This document shows, piece by piece, positions 1 to 8,737 of a stretch of 64,000 nt of DNA. Numbering within the stretch: position 1 is the stretch's first letter; every line of letters begins with the position of its first letter. Origin of the DNA: Dictyobacter kobayashii (GTDB lineage Bacteria; Chloroflexota; Ktedonobacteria; Ktedonobacterales; Ktedonobacteraceae); the NCBI RefSeq assembly GCF_003967555.1, contig NZ_BIFS01000001.1, forward strand, positions 2,232,001-2,296,000. The letters are read 5' to 3'. Position numbers and translations under genes: made by a program. The notes below the pieces were generated by a model that searched no databases, was not told the origin of the DNA, and saw only the letters and a program-made list of their open reading frames with translations.

Positions 1-189
1 TTCTATACGTAATTTAGGTATATCTAGCTTCAATGGCTCGACTGTAGGATGAATAATAGTACGAAAGTATACGGTCTGATTATCATTGGCCGCCTGTACG
101 AGTACGCGGCGCGCTTCCAGGGTCAAATCATGTATGCTGCCTGGTCCCAGGCCAACAATTGTGATTGCGGGGGCAGTCTTATCAGTCAT
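1..189 (-). CDS. MazG/YabN-type protein, N-terminal tetrapyrrole-methylase domain (partial)
   Basis: Only the first 63 codons are present; the 3' part lies beyond the left edge. The peptide opens with MTDKTAPAITIVGLGPGS and continues with a stretch ending VYFRTIIHPTVEPL. The IVGLGPG glycine motif marks the SAM-dependent tetrapyrrole methylase fold, and the xYxRTxxHPxVE pattern is typical of the methylase-like domain fused to MazG nucleoside-triphosphate pyrophosphohydrolase in YabN-type proteins. The fusion is inferred, because the MazG half cannot be seen. The start is the ATG at 187-189. An AAGGAG-type site sits about 15 bases upstream with further AG-rich sequence nearer, so spacing is not ideal. 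Confidence 0.7.
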   Translation of the reverse strand, partial: MTDKTAPAITIVGLGPGSIHDLTLEARRVLVQAANDNQTVYFRTIIHPTVEPLKLDIPKLRIE

Positions 190-376
190 AAAAAAAGGTC
201 CTCTCTCCTTGTTCCACCATGCTGGTGGTAGTGTACTGGTTGAGTAGAACTGTGTCAAATAAGAAGGTAGAGCGATCTCAGTATTGTCGAACCAGAAGCA
301 AAGTGTTATGCTATTTTTAGTAACAAAACAGCGAGGGTTGCTTATTCATTGAATGAGCACTACAAGGAGGTTCTAG

Positions 377-898
377 ATGGCGTCCGCTGAAAGCTCAAAA
401 CCCGCTTGTCCGGTTTGTGATCAAACAGACCAGGTCAAGACTATGCAAGCAGCATATAACTCTGGTGTGGCCCGTTGCGCCCCACCGGATATGCCTACCC
501 GCAATGTATCGATGATGAAACCCATCACCATCTGTGGGGTTTTTGTTGGCATTTGTCTCTTTCTTATCATTACACTGATCGGTGGTATGGAAACTGGTTT
601 TCCACAAATCGCTCAGTTAATACTCGTCGTGTTTACACTTATATTTATTGTGACGGCTCTGGCAGTTTCTTACTGGGCCTTCCAACGTGTAGTACGCGGA
701 GATAATGAAACAGTTGAGCTCTATCCAGCCTGGGATAAAGCCACAGCTCAATGGAAGAGTCTGTACTACTGCTCACGCGATGATATCGTCTTCGATCCGA
801 AGACTAACACGCAGGTTTCCAATAATCAACTTGCCTCATTACGTGCCAGTGCTACCCAGACCATCAAAAAAGAATTGCAAGCCGCTGCACAGCATTAA
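377..898 (+). CDS. Hypothetical membrane protein with N-terminal CxxC
   Basis: A 173-residue protein that I do not recognise. It begins with a single CPVC pair (residues 11-14), which could be half of a zinc-binding site. Two strongly hydrophobic segments follow at about residues 50-70 and 78-102 (ICGVFVGICLFLIITLIGG and LILVVFTLIFIVTALAVSYW). A soluble, charged C-terminal tail of about 70 residues ends in an alanine/glutamine-rich helix. The start is supported by AAGGAGG at 364-370, seven bases before the ATG. It is a single-gene unit closed by a strong terminator. No function can be assigned. Confidence 0.75.
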   Translation: MASAESSKPACPVCDQTDQVKTMQAAYNSGVARCAPPDMPTRNVSMMKPITICGVFVGICLFLIITLIGGMETGFPQIAQLILVVFTLIFIVTALAVSYWAFQRVVRGDNETVELYPAWDKATAQWKSLYYCSRDDIVFDPKTNTQVSNNQLASLRASATQTIKKELQAAAQH

Positions 899-926
899 TT
901 TATTTGCTATTAATTTGCTATTATGC

Positions 927-961
927 AAACAGGGAGCCCCTCATAGGCCCCCTGTTTTTTT
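927..961 (+). terminator. Rho-independent terminator
   Basis: A GC-rich hairpin (ACAGGG..GCCCC / GGCCCCCTGT, loop about TCATA) is followed by seven T. It lies 30 bases after the stop of the 377-898 gene, so it ends that transcript. Confidence 0.85.
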
Positions 962-1008
962 CTGCTTCCCTGATTGGTAAGCGCATCCCTCTAAGTGGGC
1001 AAGGTATT

Positions 1009-1962
1009 TCAGTCCCTGTAGCTGCGTGAACGGCGCGGCGGCATCTGGTTTTTGGAGGATTGCAGCCTGCCATAGCGCTTCAAGGTAAAACGACGCTGCC
1101 CGGGCTTTTTTGCCATACTGTTGATCAACTGCTTGCGCTCCGTAGGGCGCAGTTTGCCCTGACTGGCATCCAGTCGCAGAGGGCGTCTGGGACGCCTGGC
1201 TTTGATTTTAGAGATATTTACAACCCGGCCTTCGGTCAGAAATGGCAGCACCACTTCCGCCACATAGGGCGCGGCCAGCATGGGGGCACTATGGTTGGCA
1301 GGAATCACGACATCATGCGGACCCAGGTGACGTGGACGAGCAATCAATGCGTCACGCCCGCTCCAAATGAAGAGGGTGGGAATGGAGGGAACATAAAAAG
1401 GGGTACGTCCCTGTCCGGGCATTTCGCATAAGGAGCGCACCAGGATATCGATTGGCTGTAGCTCTATCTCATTTTGCCACACACGTGTATATTGATGTCG
1501 TTGCCAGTTAAAGCCGAGGGCGCGCACCAGGCTGTGCAAACGCCAATCAGAGAAGAACCATTGCATAAGGGCCGGGGAATGGGGAGCATCTAATAAACGC
1601 ACAAATAGCGCCCATATTTCCAGGATATAAGTTGGACATAAGAAGATGGCCTGGCTCACAGACTGAGGATAACGCTTGACATAGGCTTCTGCAGCGCGGG
1701 TGCCGGACGAATAGGCGAGCATGGCCCATTGTTCAATCCCCAGAGCCTGGCGAACTTCTTCAATTGCCTCGGCACATATTTGATAATATGGCTCGTCGGC
1801 AGCAACATGCGGAGAACCGGCAAGGCCAGGTAATTCAATCATAATCAATTGAAAGTGTGATTTTAATAGCGGGGCCAAATTTTGCCATATTGCAAAGGTC
1901 ACGCCCCAACCGTGAATGAGGAGGAGGGGCGGTCCACTTCCTTCAAGTCGGTAACGTAGCAT
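1009..1962 (-). CDS. Alpha/beta-fold hydrolase
   Basis: A 317-residue alpha/beta hydrolase. The oxyanion-hole motif HGWG is at residues 17-20, the nucleophile elbow AYSSG places Ser at residue 85, and the acid and base are plausibly Asp204 (WSGRDALI) and His224 (IPANHS). All triad members sit in canonical order, so it should be catalytic, but the substrate cannot be predicted. After the hydrolase fold (about residue 240) comes an unusual tail of about 75 residues that is very rich in Arg and Lys, for example KIKARRPRRPLR. Such a tail could bind nucleic acid or anionic surfaces; this is inference. The elbow has Ala in place of the first Gly. The gene stands alone, upstream of a repeat-rich gap. 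Confidence 0.85.
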   Translation of the reverse strand: MLRYRLEGSGPPLLLIHGWGVTFAIWQNLAPLLKSHFQLIMIELPGLAGSPHVAADEPYYQICAEAIEEVRQALGIEQWAMLAYSSGTRAAEAYVKRYPQSVSQAIFLCPTYILEIWALFVRLLDAPHSPALMQWFFSDWRLHSLVRALGFNWQRHQYTRVWQNEIELQPIDILVRSLCEMPGQGRTPFYVPSIPTLFIWSGRDALIARPRHLGPHDVVIPANHSAPMLAAPYVAEVVLPFLTEGRVVNISKIKARRPRRPLRLDASQGKLRPTERKQLINSMAKKPGQRRFTLKRYGRLQSSKNQMPPRRSRSYRD

Positions 1963-2348
1963 ATATTTCTTTCGCTTCCATCAAAGTGCCAGAGTGGCAC
2001 AGGCCAATGATATAACTACCCACCAGATACATCTTCTCGCGATAATACCTTGCTAAAAAAAAACAATCGTCAACGACGCTCAATCGCCACTAGCTCCACT
2101 GCCACTGACCCATCTATTAGAATAGATCATTTTATAAGAAAAGTAATAGTTTCCCATGCAGCTACGCTCATACGATTGAATGGCATCATATTGAAATATT
2201 CCAGGCATTAAAGTTAAAAAGACATATCTCTCCTATATTAGAACTACGAATATCCCTTCAGATGAGTAGCGAAAGGCGTTTAATTATGTCCAATAGTAAT
2301 GGACATGAATCATTTTACCATAGGGGGACGTACGTGCCAAGAAAGGTG

Positions 2349-2597
2349 CAGGGCTTTTTAATGTTCATCCGGAGATCACTAGCAAGCGATACGAGGTCCA
2401 TTCTTTCAGGTGTGGAGGGTGTGGTGGGCGGCCGCAGCCTCCTCCCACCTGCAAACAGGGAGATTACGAGCAAGCGATACGAGGTCCATTCTTTCAGGTG
2501 TGGAGGGTGTGGTGGGCGGCCGCAGCCGCCCACCACACCCTCCACACACTCCCAACCCGGCGCCGCAGGCGCCAAAGAGGAACATGAAAAAGCCCTG
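2349..2597. mobile_element. Non-autonomous MITE-like element, copy 1 (249 bp, CAGGG termini)
   Basis: The left end reads CAGGGCTTTTTAATGTTC and the right end is its inverted match with one mismatch in 18. An 8-base direct repeat AAGAAAGG flanks it (2339-2346 and 2598-2605), offset by two bases at the left end, so the duplication is less clean than in copies 2 and 3. Inside, a block of about 55 bases (GCAAGCGATACGAGGTCCAT onward) is repeated twice, and the second copy runs into a palindrome built on GGTGTGG..GGGCGGCCGC. A GGCGCC-rich arm lies just inside the right end. No transposase is encoded. It sits in the 1963-2704 gap between divergent genes. The rest of that gap is AT-rich and shows no gene. 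Confidence 0.8.
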
Positions 2598-2704
2598 AAG
2601 AAAGGCAGGGGACTCATGGTCAGGTGGAATGAAATATGTTATAGTCGGGTTGGCAAGCTACCTTTTATTTTTCATGGGAGCATAAAGGAGATGGTTGGAG
2701 TATC

Positions 2705-3814
2705 ATGCGTACCATTTTGATTCTTACGTCGAAAACGGGAGGCGGCCATGTGAGCCTGGCTGAAGCACTGCGCGATCTGCTACAGGCCTCTGCCAGTGAT
2801 GACTTGCGGATAGAGATAGTAGATCCGCAAGCCAGCTTTTTTCATTGGCACTATAGATTGGTCAGCCGCTATGCGCTCTGGCTGTGGTCGGCTGAGTTTA
2901 AGCTGATTGATACACCCGCCCGGGCCCGCCTGGCCCATCATGTGTTTACCACGCTGGTAGCGCGCTCCTTACGAGCAACTATTCAGCGCCTGCAGCCCTC
3001 TATAATTATTACCACCTACCCTTTTTTGACCTATGAGGTAATACAGGTGCTACAAAGCCTGGGGTCAACGATCCCGTTTGCCATGCTCTTTACAGATCCT
3101 CTGGCGCTACATGCTTCCTGGTTGACCGAGAAACGGGCCAGCGTCGTGCTAGCCCCTACCCGCGAGACCTATCAACGAGCAGAAGGGGTTGGCTTTGTGC
3201 CGGCGCGCCTCCATCAAGTAGGCTGGCCTGTACGGGCGCAGTTCAGGCAACAGGCTTTACAGGCCAACGCAACCCGGCGCGCCACCATCTTACAAGAGTT
3301 GGGATTGAATCCGGACAGGTTCACGGTCTTCTTACAAGGAGGCGGTGAGGGCGCTGCTCAGTTTGGTCAGGCGGTAGAACAGCTTTTGAGCATCGATGAT
3401 AAACTGCAGATTATTCTGGCAACTGGTACCAATCATGCGCTCCAGGCACGCTTCCAACAGGTAAAAAATGTGTATCCGCTACCGTTCACCAAAGAGATCG
3501 CCAGCTATATGGCCGCGGCAGACGTGATCATGGGCAAGGCGGGTCCTAATATGCTCTTTGAGGCAGTAACACTTGGTAAACCTTTTATCGCAACTACTTA
3601 CATACCCGGACAGGAAGAGGCCAATCTGGAATTCATTCAGCAACATAAGCTGGGCTGGGTGGCGCTGACATTGGACGAGCAGTGTACATTATTACAGAAG
3701 CTGGTAACACAATCCGAGATACTACAGAAGATGGAGCAGACGGTGGCCGCTTATCAGCAGTGGAACAATGCACAGACGGACTTGATTGTACCACTGCTGA
3801 AACAATTGCTCTAA
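2705..3814 (+). CDS. MGDG-synthase-type glycosyltransferase (GT28), diacylglycerol glycosyltransferase
   Basis: A 369-residue protein with the MGDG synthase N-terminal signature GGGH at residues 12-15 (LILTSKTGGGHVSLAEAL), followed by a GT28 C-terminal nucleotide-sugar domain. The latter shows FLQGGGEG, ATGTN, the loop ADVIMGKAGPNMLFEA and the segment TTYIPGQEEANLEF. Family members transfer glucose or galactose from a UDP-sugar to diacylglycerol to make membrane glycolipids (UgtP/MGD family), so this enzyme probably acts at the cytoplasmic face of the membrane. The ATG at 2705 has TTGGAG four bases upstream and AAAGGAG at 2684-2690. The stop is only four bases from the stop of the convergent acyl-CoA dehydrogenase gene, so no dedicated terminator fits between them. 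The exact sugar is not predictable. Confidence 0.88.
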   Translation: MRTILILTSKTGGGHVSLAEALRDLLQASASDDLRIEIVDPQASFFHWHYRLVSRYALWLWSAEFKLIDTPARARLAHHVFTTLVARSLRATIQRLQPSIIITTYPFLTYEVIQVLQSLGSTIPFAMLFTDPLALHASWLTEKRASVVLAPTRETYQRAEGVGFVPARLHQVGWPVRAQFRQQALQANATRRATILQELGLNPDRFTVFLQGGGEGAAQFGQAVEQLLSIDDKLQIILATGTNHALQARFQQVKNVYPLPFTKEIASYMAAADVIMGKAGPNMLFEAVTLGKPFIATTYIPGQEEANLEFIQQHKLGWVALTLDEQCTLLQKLVTQSEILQKMEQTVAAYQQWNNAQTDLIVPLLKQLL

Positions 3815-3818
3815 AGGA

Positions 3819-4963
3819 CTAGCGCAGGTTGCCCAGGAGCGCGCGAGCGATCACGATGCGCTGGATTTGATTGGTGCCCTCAAAGATCTGTGAGACCTTG
3901 ATGTCCCGCATATAGCGCTCAACGGGTAATCGCGCACATAGCCAGCACCACCCAATACCTGCACAGCATTGGTTGTGACCTCCATGGCCATATCGGTAGC
4001 AAAACACTTGGCCATCGAGGCATGCATACTGGCAGGCTCGCCCTTATCCATTTTATAGGCGGCTTCATAGACCAGTAGCCTGGCCGCCTCAATCTTCATG
4101 GCCATATCGGCCAGCATAAATTGTACGCCCTGAAAGACTCCAATCGACTGACCAAACTGTTCACGCTCACGGGCATAGGAACAGGCGACATCGAAGGCAG
4201 CCTGGGCTACCCCGACCGCAATGGCACCCACGTTGACGCGTCCACCATCCAGGGCCGAGAGGGCAAGCTTAAAGCCATGGCCCTCTTCCCCAATACGCTG
4301 CTCAAATGGTATCAGGCAATTCTCAAACAGCAATTCACGGGTGGGAGAGGAATGCAGGCCCATTTTACGCTCCCGTTTGCCAAACGAGAAGCCAGCACTC
4401 CCCTTCTCTACCACAAAGCTGGTAATGCCAGCCGAACCCTTGCCCGCGCTACTGCGAGCCATTAACAGATAAATATCGGCCTCGCCACCATTGGTCACCC
4501 ACATTTTGGAGCCGTTGACCACATAACCATCCGGCTTCACTTCCGCCTGGCATTGAAGGCCGGCCGCATCCGAGCCGGAACCAGACTCGCTGAGCGAGAA
4601 GGCTCCAAATAACTCTCCGCTGACCATACGTGGTAGCCAACGCTGCCGCTGCTCCTCACTGGCAAAGCGCGCCAGCGCTCCGGACACCATATTATGAACG
4701 CCCAGACCGACCGCCGTCGCCATATCGCCACGAGCTAACTCTTCATAGACCAGGGCGCAGGATTGGCGATCCAGCATAATGCCGCCATATTCTTCGGGCA
4801 CCGTCATGCCCAGCAAGCCCAGTTCCGCCATCTTATTGAATATTTCACGCGGAAAATATTCTTGCTCATCCCATAGCTCAGCCTGGGGCGTAATTTCTTG
4901 CGTAGTAAAGCGACGAACCATGTCGCGAATATCCGCTTGCTCTTCATTGAGATCGAATTGCAT
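3819..4963 (-). pseudogene. Acyl-CoA dehydrogenase, frameshifted near the C-terminus
   Basis: A full-length acyl-CoA dehydrogenase is readable only across two frames. The main frame begins MQFDLNEEQADIRDMVRRF at 4963, contains the FAD-site segments FGAFSLSESGSGSDAAG and MWVTNGGEAD, and is colinear up to [12 protein letters not shown]. One base is then missing at about 3922, where CCGTTGAG stands in place of an expected CCGGTTGAG. The remaining family sequence, [20 protein letters not shown], continues in the other frame to a stop at 3819-3821. The catalytic base of the family, the Glu in FEGT, lies after the break, so the broken product would lack it. Either a sequencing error or a recent inactivation explains this. 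Intact, it would oxidise acyl-CoAs in beta-oxidation or branched amino-acid catabolism. Confidence 0.85.
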
Positions 4964-5081
4964 GGAATGTGTTCCTTTTCTATTTTATTCGGTACAAAGC
5001 GTACCAGTTCTGGCAGTTCTTACCAGGAAACACTCATACATAGACGTAGCATATGTTAGCAAAATATGCAAGGGAAAACAG

Positions 5082-5132
5082 AACGATATAAATTTTTATG
5101 CCGCTAATAGCGGCATAAAAATTTATATCGTT
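5082..5132 (-). terminator. 24-bp perfect inverted repeat, terminator of the kinase gene
   Basis: Arms 5082-5105 and 5109-5132 are perfect complements with a loop of three bases (AAT). The stem has an AT-rich outer half and a GCCGCT inner half. It lies eight bases beyond the stop of the kinase gene and has a T run on its + strand side. A terminator role is likely, but the perfection and length also fit a small palindromic repeat. Confidence 0.6.
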
Positions 5133-5139
5133 TTTTAAT

Positions 5140-7224
5140 CTATTTGGCCTGCCAGACCTGGATGGTGCGGTCGACGCCGGCGGAGGCAATGCGGCTACCG
5201 TCAGGGGACCAGGTAACGCTCTGTACATAACCGCTATGACCATGATAACTATAGGTCTCTTTACGTGTAGCGATACTACAGAGGTGAACCAGTTTATCGT
5301 TACCACCGATAGCCAGGTGCTGGCCCGAAGGAGACCAGGCCAGCGCATTTTTGAGGGTCGAATGATCAATCATTAAGGTAGTGACAGCATAATCGCTCTG
5401 CGCCCCATCAATACGCACCTGGTAATCGCTGCTGGTAGTAGCCAGGTAACGGTTGTCTGGCGACCAGGCCAATGCCAGGATGTTGCCGCTATACCCACGT
5501 AATATCTTCTGGCTCTGTCCTGGAAAGAAGAGGGAGCTCAAAAATGAGCGCTTCTGCTGCACCTTATTCGGTTCCCAGATGCGCACACAGTGATCCTCAC
5601 CCCCAGAGGCAATCAGGCGACTATCCGAGGACCAGGCCAGCGTACTGACCAGGGCGGTGTGTTCTTGATAGCTGAGAGAGATCTCATGGGTAGATGCCCG
5701 CGCCTGCCAGATCAATACTTTTTTGTCATCGCCGCCCGAGGCCAACCATTGACCATCCGGCGACCAGGAAATCGCATTGACGCCACCACTATGTTGACCA
5801 AAGACATATTCAGTTTTGCCCGTCAATGGCGTCCACAGACGCACTGTATGGTCGTCAGAGGCAGAGGCGACCATTTGACTATCTGGAGACCAGCACACCC
5901 CATTTACGCGCCCCGTGTGGCCTTTATAAGTCGTAAGATGATTCCCATTGGCAGCATCCCAGATCTGTACAGTTTTATCATAACTGGCCGAAGCCAGGTA
6001 TTTACCATCTGGCGACCACGATAAGGCAGTGATACGGGTAGAGTGGCCCATACACACATAGAGCATATTCGCCTGTGGATAGACCTGGGGAGGGCCAGTT
6101 CGCTTCGCGGAGCGCTTGCCCGTTGGAGTTTTTGGAACCGGAACCGGAACTGGGGTCACGGCTGGTGGAGGCTGATAGACAGCAGTCGAACCTGGCCTGA
6201 GGGGCAAGGGGGCCAGCATCGAGGGGACCAGCGTCTGTGAGGTGCCATTCAATGCGACACGCGGCAGGGTCTGGCCCAGAGTATACTGCATCGTTACATT
6301 TTGCAATGACTGGCGCACCTGAGCGATATCAGCGGGACGTTTGTTGATGTCGACGCTGACCATACTCATCACCAGGCTTTCCAGGTCGGCGAGCCGTTCA
6401 TCGCGCAGATGCAACTGAGAAAACTGAAAAGGTGTTTCAGATGGATCTTCGCCCGTCAACAACTGGTGCAGGGTTGCGCCCATACTATAGATATCGGCCC
6501 GCATAGTGGTTTGAGATTTACCATATTGCTCCGGTGGAGCATAACCATAAGAGCCCAGAGCAGTCGTGTCTTTATCTTTGCCCGGGGTAAAATTGCGCGC
6601 GATCCCAAAATCAATCAGATAGAGGTGGCCAGTCGACATCAGCATAATGTTAGCCGGCTTCAAATCACGGAAAATAATCGGCGGCTGACGCGTATGTAAG
6701 TATTCAAGTACCGAACAGAGTTGTAAAGCAATGTCCAATATCTTCTCTATCGGTAATTTTGCGCCGCCCAGCCGCTGCAAGCGATCCTCTAAAGTCTCGC
6801 CATCAATAAAATCCATTACCAGATAAGAGCGGCCATTCTCCATAAATTGATCATAGATACGCGGCAAATTGGGATGGGTCAGTCCGGCCAGCAGCATCGC
6901 CTCGCGCTTAAAAGAGGCTACGGCCTCATCCAATTCTTTTGAGCTCAATGTACTCTGACTCATCTCTTTAATCGCCACCAGCCGATTGCCAAACTCTAAA
7001 TCTGAGGCCTTATAGACCGCGCCAAACCCACCGCGGCCCGCCTGACCCAGGATCAGATAGCGCTGCTTCAACATAGCCTGCGCCGTCAACAATCCCGTCA
7101 GGGTTGAACTATTCGCTGTGGCAGCCGAAAGGCGCAGCGACTGTCCGCAAGCCCGACAAAAGAGGGCTTGCTCACGATTCGCAGCGCCACAGTGATCGCA
7201 AAACACATGAGATGAAAGTGCCAT
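5140..7224 (-). CDS. Zinc-ribbon Ser/Thr protein kinase with C-terminal seven-bladed WD40 propeller
   Basis: A 694-residue, three-part protein. An N-terminal zinc ribbon uses Cys9, Cys12, Cys23 and Cys26. A Hanks-type kinase domain spans about residues 55-310: glycine loop GRGGFG (63-68), Lys86, Glu108, catalytic FRDLKPAN with Asp187 and Asn192, and DFG at 205-207. HRD is therefore FRD here, with the Asp kept. A proline/valine linker leads to seven WD40 repeats (about 395-694), each with a WSPDG..LASG..D..VxIW pattern, enough for one closed propeller. No membrane span is visible, so it should be cytosolic, unlike PASTA kinases. The propeller is presumably a partner or substrate platform (inference). 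Start: ATG with GGGAG close upstream. Confidence 0.92.
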   Translation of the reverse strand: MALSSHVFCDHCGAANREQALFCRACGQSLRLSAATANSSTLTGLLTAQAMLKQRYLILGQAGRGGFGAVYKASDLEFGNRLVAIKEMSQSTLSSKELDEAVASFKREAMLLAGLTHPNLPRIYDQFMENGRSYLVMDFIDGETLEDRLQRLGGAKLPIEKILDIALQLCSVLEYLHTRQPPIIFRDLKPANIMLMSTGHLYLIDFGIARNFTPGKDKDTTALGSYGYAPPEQYGKSQTTMRADIYSMGATLHQLLTGEDPSETPFQFSQLHLRDERLADLESLVMSMVSVDINKRPADIAQVRQSLQNVTMQYTLGQTLPRVALNGTSQTLVPSMLAPLPLRPGSTAVYQPPPAVTPVPVPVPKTPTGKRSAKRTGPPQVYPQANMLYVCMGHSTRITALSWSPDGKYLASASYDKTVQIWDAANGNHLTTYKGHTGRVNGVCWSPDSQMVASASDDHTVRLWTPLTGKTEYVFGQHSGGVNAISWSPDGQWLASGGDDKKVLIWQARASTHEISLSYQEHTALVSTLAWSSDSRLIASGGEDHCVRIWEPNKVQQKRSFLSSLFFPGQSQKILRGYSGNILALAWSPDNRYLATTSSDYQVRIDGAQSDYAVTTLMIDHSTLKNALAWSPSGQHLAIGGNDKLVHLCSIATRKETYSYHGHSGYVQSVTWSPDGSRIASAGVDRTIQVWQAK

Positions 7225-7353
7225 TAAGCTCCCAATAAAAACATTTGTACCAAAATACCAATACTCAAGTAAAGTAGTACAAATGCATGAGCGTTGTCAA
7301 GAGGAATGTTGCTGGTAGCAAGCCTGGCTTTAATTAAGCCAGTGCTACGCAAT

Positions 7354-7642
7354 GCGTGCGTGCGCATGCGCGCCCGATCAGTTTTTATATTGGTTGCCGG
7401 GGTGCTGCGCACCCCGGCAACCTCCACGAAAGATATGCATCGTTTTACAAGTTAACTCAAAAGTCCTTTTTCTAATGTGTTGTAGAAAACGTGCGCAGCA
7501 CCCTGGCAACCTCCACGAAAGATATGCATCGTTTTACAAGTTAACTCAAAAGTCCTTTTTCTAATGTGTTGCAGAAAACGTGCTGCGCACGTTTTCTGCA
7601 ACACATTAGAAAAACAGGTCGGGCGCGTATGCGCACGCACGC
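7354..7642. repeat. Nested palindromic repeat element (289 bp) with 26-bp terminal inverted repeats
   Basis: Outer arms 7354-7379 and 7617-7642 match in 24 of 26 positions (GCGTGCGTGCGCAT.. type). Inside lie, in order, a 14-bp perfect hairpin with loop TGC (7392-7422), two direct repeats of period 89 (starting near 7412 and 7501), and a perfect 27-bp-arm hairpin (7557-7583 / 7587-7613), again with loop TGC. It fills most of the gap between the kinase gene and the 7661-8515 gene. It encodes no protein and shares no termini with the CAGGG elements. A transposable origin is possible, but I see no flanking duplication. Confidence 0.75.
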
Positions 7643-7660
7643 ACACAAGTGCAAACCACC

Positions 7661-8515
7661 TCAGATCAAAAGAAAATCTTCTTTTTGCCACGTAAGCCAG
7701 GTCACAAACTGATAAAGAGCAAAAAGCTCCAGAGCAAAAGGCAAATAACCTAAATAACCCAACAAAGGCATCTCAAAAACCTTCCAGAAACTGATGTAGG
7801 GAACCGTATAGTACCATTTAGGCAGGGAAAAATAGTTCCACATCTCCCAGAAGAAACCACAAAACAGGGCCCCAAGGGGCAAAATGATAAAACGCCAGTC
7901 CTGCACAGCAATGTGCGCGAAAGCCGATTTACGACCAAAGTAGTTATTAAGTGGATCAAGCAGAAAAATCAGACTGAACCAGACCAGCGGAAAACAGTAA
8001 TGGGGAAAAAACCAGGGAAGTATGAAACAGGCAACCCCGATAAGTTCCAATATAATAAAAACCGGCAAGGGCAAACGAGGTCCAGGATCATAGGCAGGAA
8101 GACCAGGCCGCAACGCCTTGAAGGTAAAAAGAAATTCCGTGGTTTCTAATACCGCGGGCAAGACGGTACTAAAATTCAAGCTGGCCAACAAAAAGAACAT
8201 CAGAGGTGTATATGGATGATCGACGATATAATGCCAGTTTTGAATCGCACTGTTGAGCCACTCAAAGATCCACCAGAAGACGCTGGAGACTGCAAATAAA
8301 AAGATATAGCGCCAGCGCATGCGCAATAGTAGCGAGGTGCCGTGGCGCATAACAACCAGGGCATCCATAAAGACGATATAGCCCAGCCAGAGCGGAAAGA
8401 AGGCATAGCTACTAAATGGTTCAAGGTGCAGCCAGGAAATTATCCAGGAACAGATACATAAAAGGAGAGCCAGAAAACCATACCAGGGGAAAGGTTTTCG
8501 ATATAGTGATTCCAC
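7661..8515 (-). CDS. Hypothetical polytopic membrane protein
   Basis: A 284-residue protein made almost entirely of hydrophobic segments; about seven or eight membrane spans can be drawn, the first at residues 12-30 (YGFLALLLCICSWIISWL). It is rich in aromatic residues, with clusters such as VFWWIFEWLN and FFWEMWNYF, and ends with KEDFLLI. I recognise no enzyme or transporter motif. The three conserved-looking acidic residues inside membrane segments (FEWLN, LETTEF, WEMWNY) hint at a functional core. It lies next to the CarH-like regulator in the same orientation, 222 bases downstream of it. Control of this gene by that regulator is only a positional guess. Confidence 0.7.
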   Translation of the reverse strand: MESLYRKPFPWYGFLALLLCICSWIISWLHLEPFSSYAFFPLWLGYIVFMDALVVMRHGTSLLLRMRWRYIFLFAVSSVFWWIFEWLNSAIQNWHYIVDHPYTPLMFFLLASLNFSTVLPAVLETTEFLFTFKALRPGLPAYDPGPRLPLPVFIILELIGVACFILPWFFPHYCFPLVWFSLIFLLDPLNNYFGRKSAFAHIAVQDWRFIILPLGALFCGFFWEMWNYFSLPKWYYTVPYISFWKVFEMPLLGYLGYLPFALELFALYQFVTWLTWQKEDFLLI

Positions 8516-8737
8516 GTATTACTCCCTTACTACAACAAGTGGATGAAATTTGTCTTCACACGCTCGTTGGACGTAATATGCCTTTAAAAACAGGTCAGCA
8601 ATCCATTACTCAATATAAACGTCGAGGGCCGGGAGATGGTAGATTGATTTACCAGGGCCATGCATTAAGTTAAAGTAAGCCAGGCATAGCTTACACAGAC
8701 AGAGCCCATTGCTAATATAGATATAAGTGTAACACTT

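Noticed and set aside
2262..2720. Open frames over the first mini-transposon
   Set aside because: They derive from the repeated GC-rich core; one starts in random sequence and overlaps the glycosyltransferase start.
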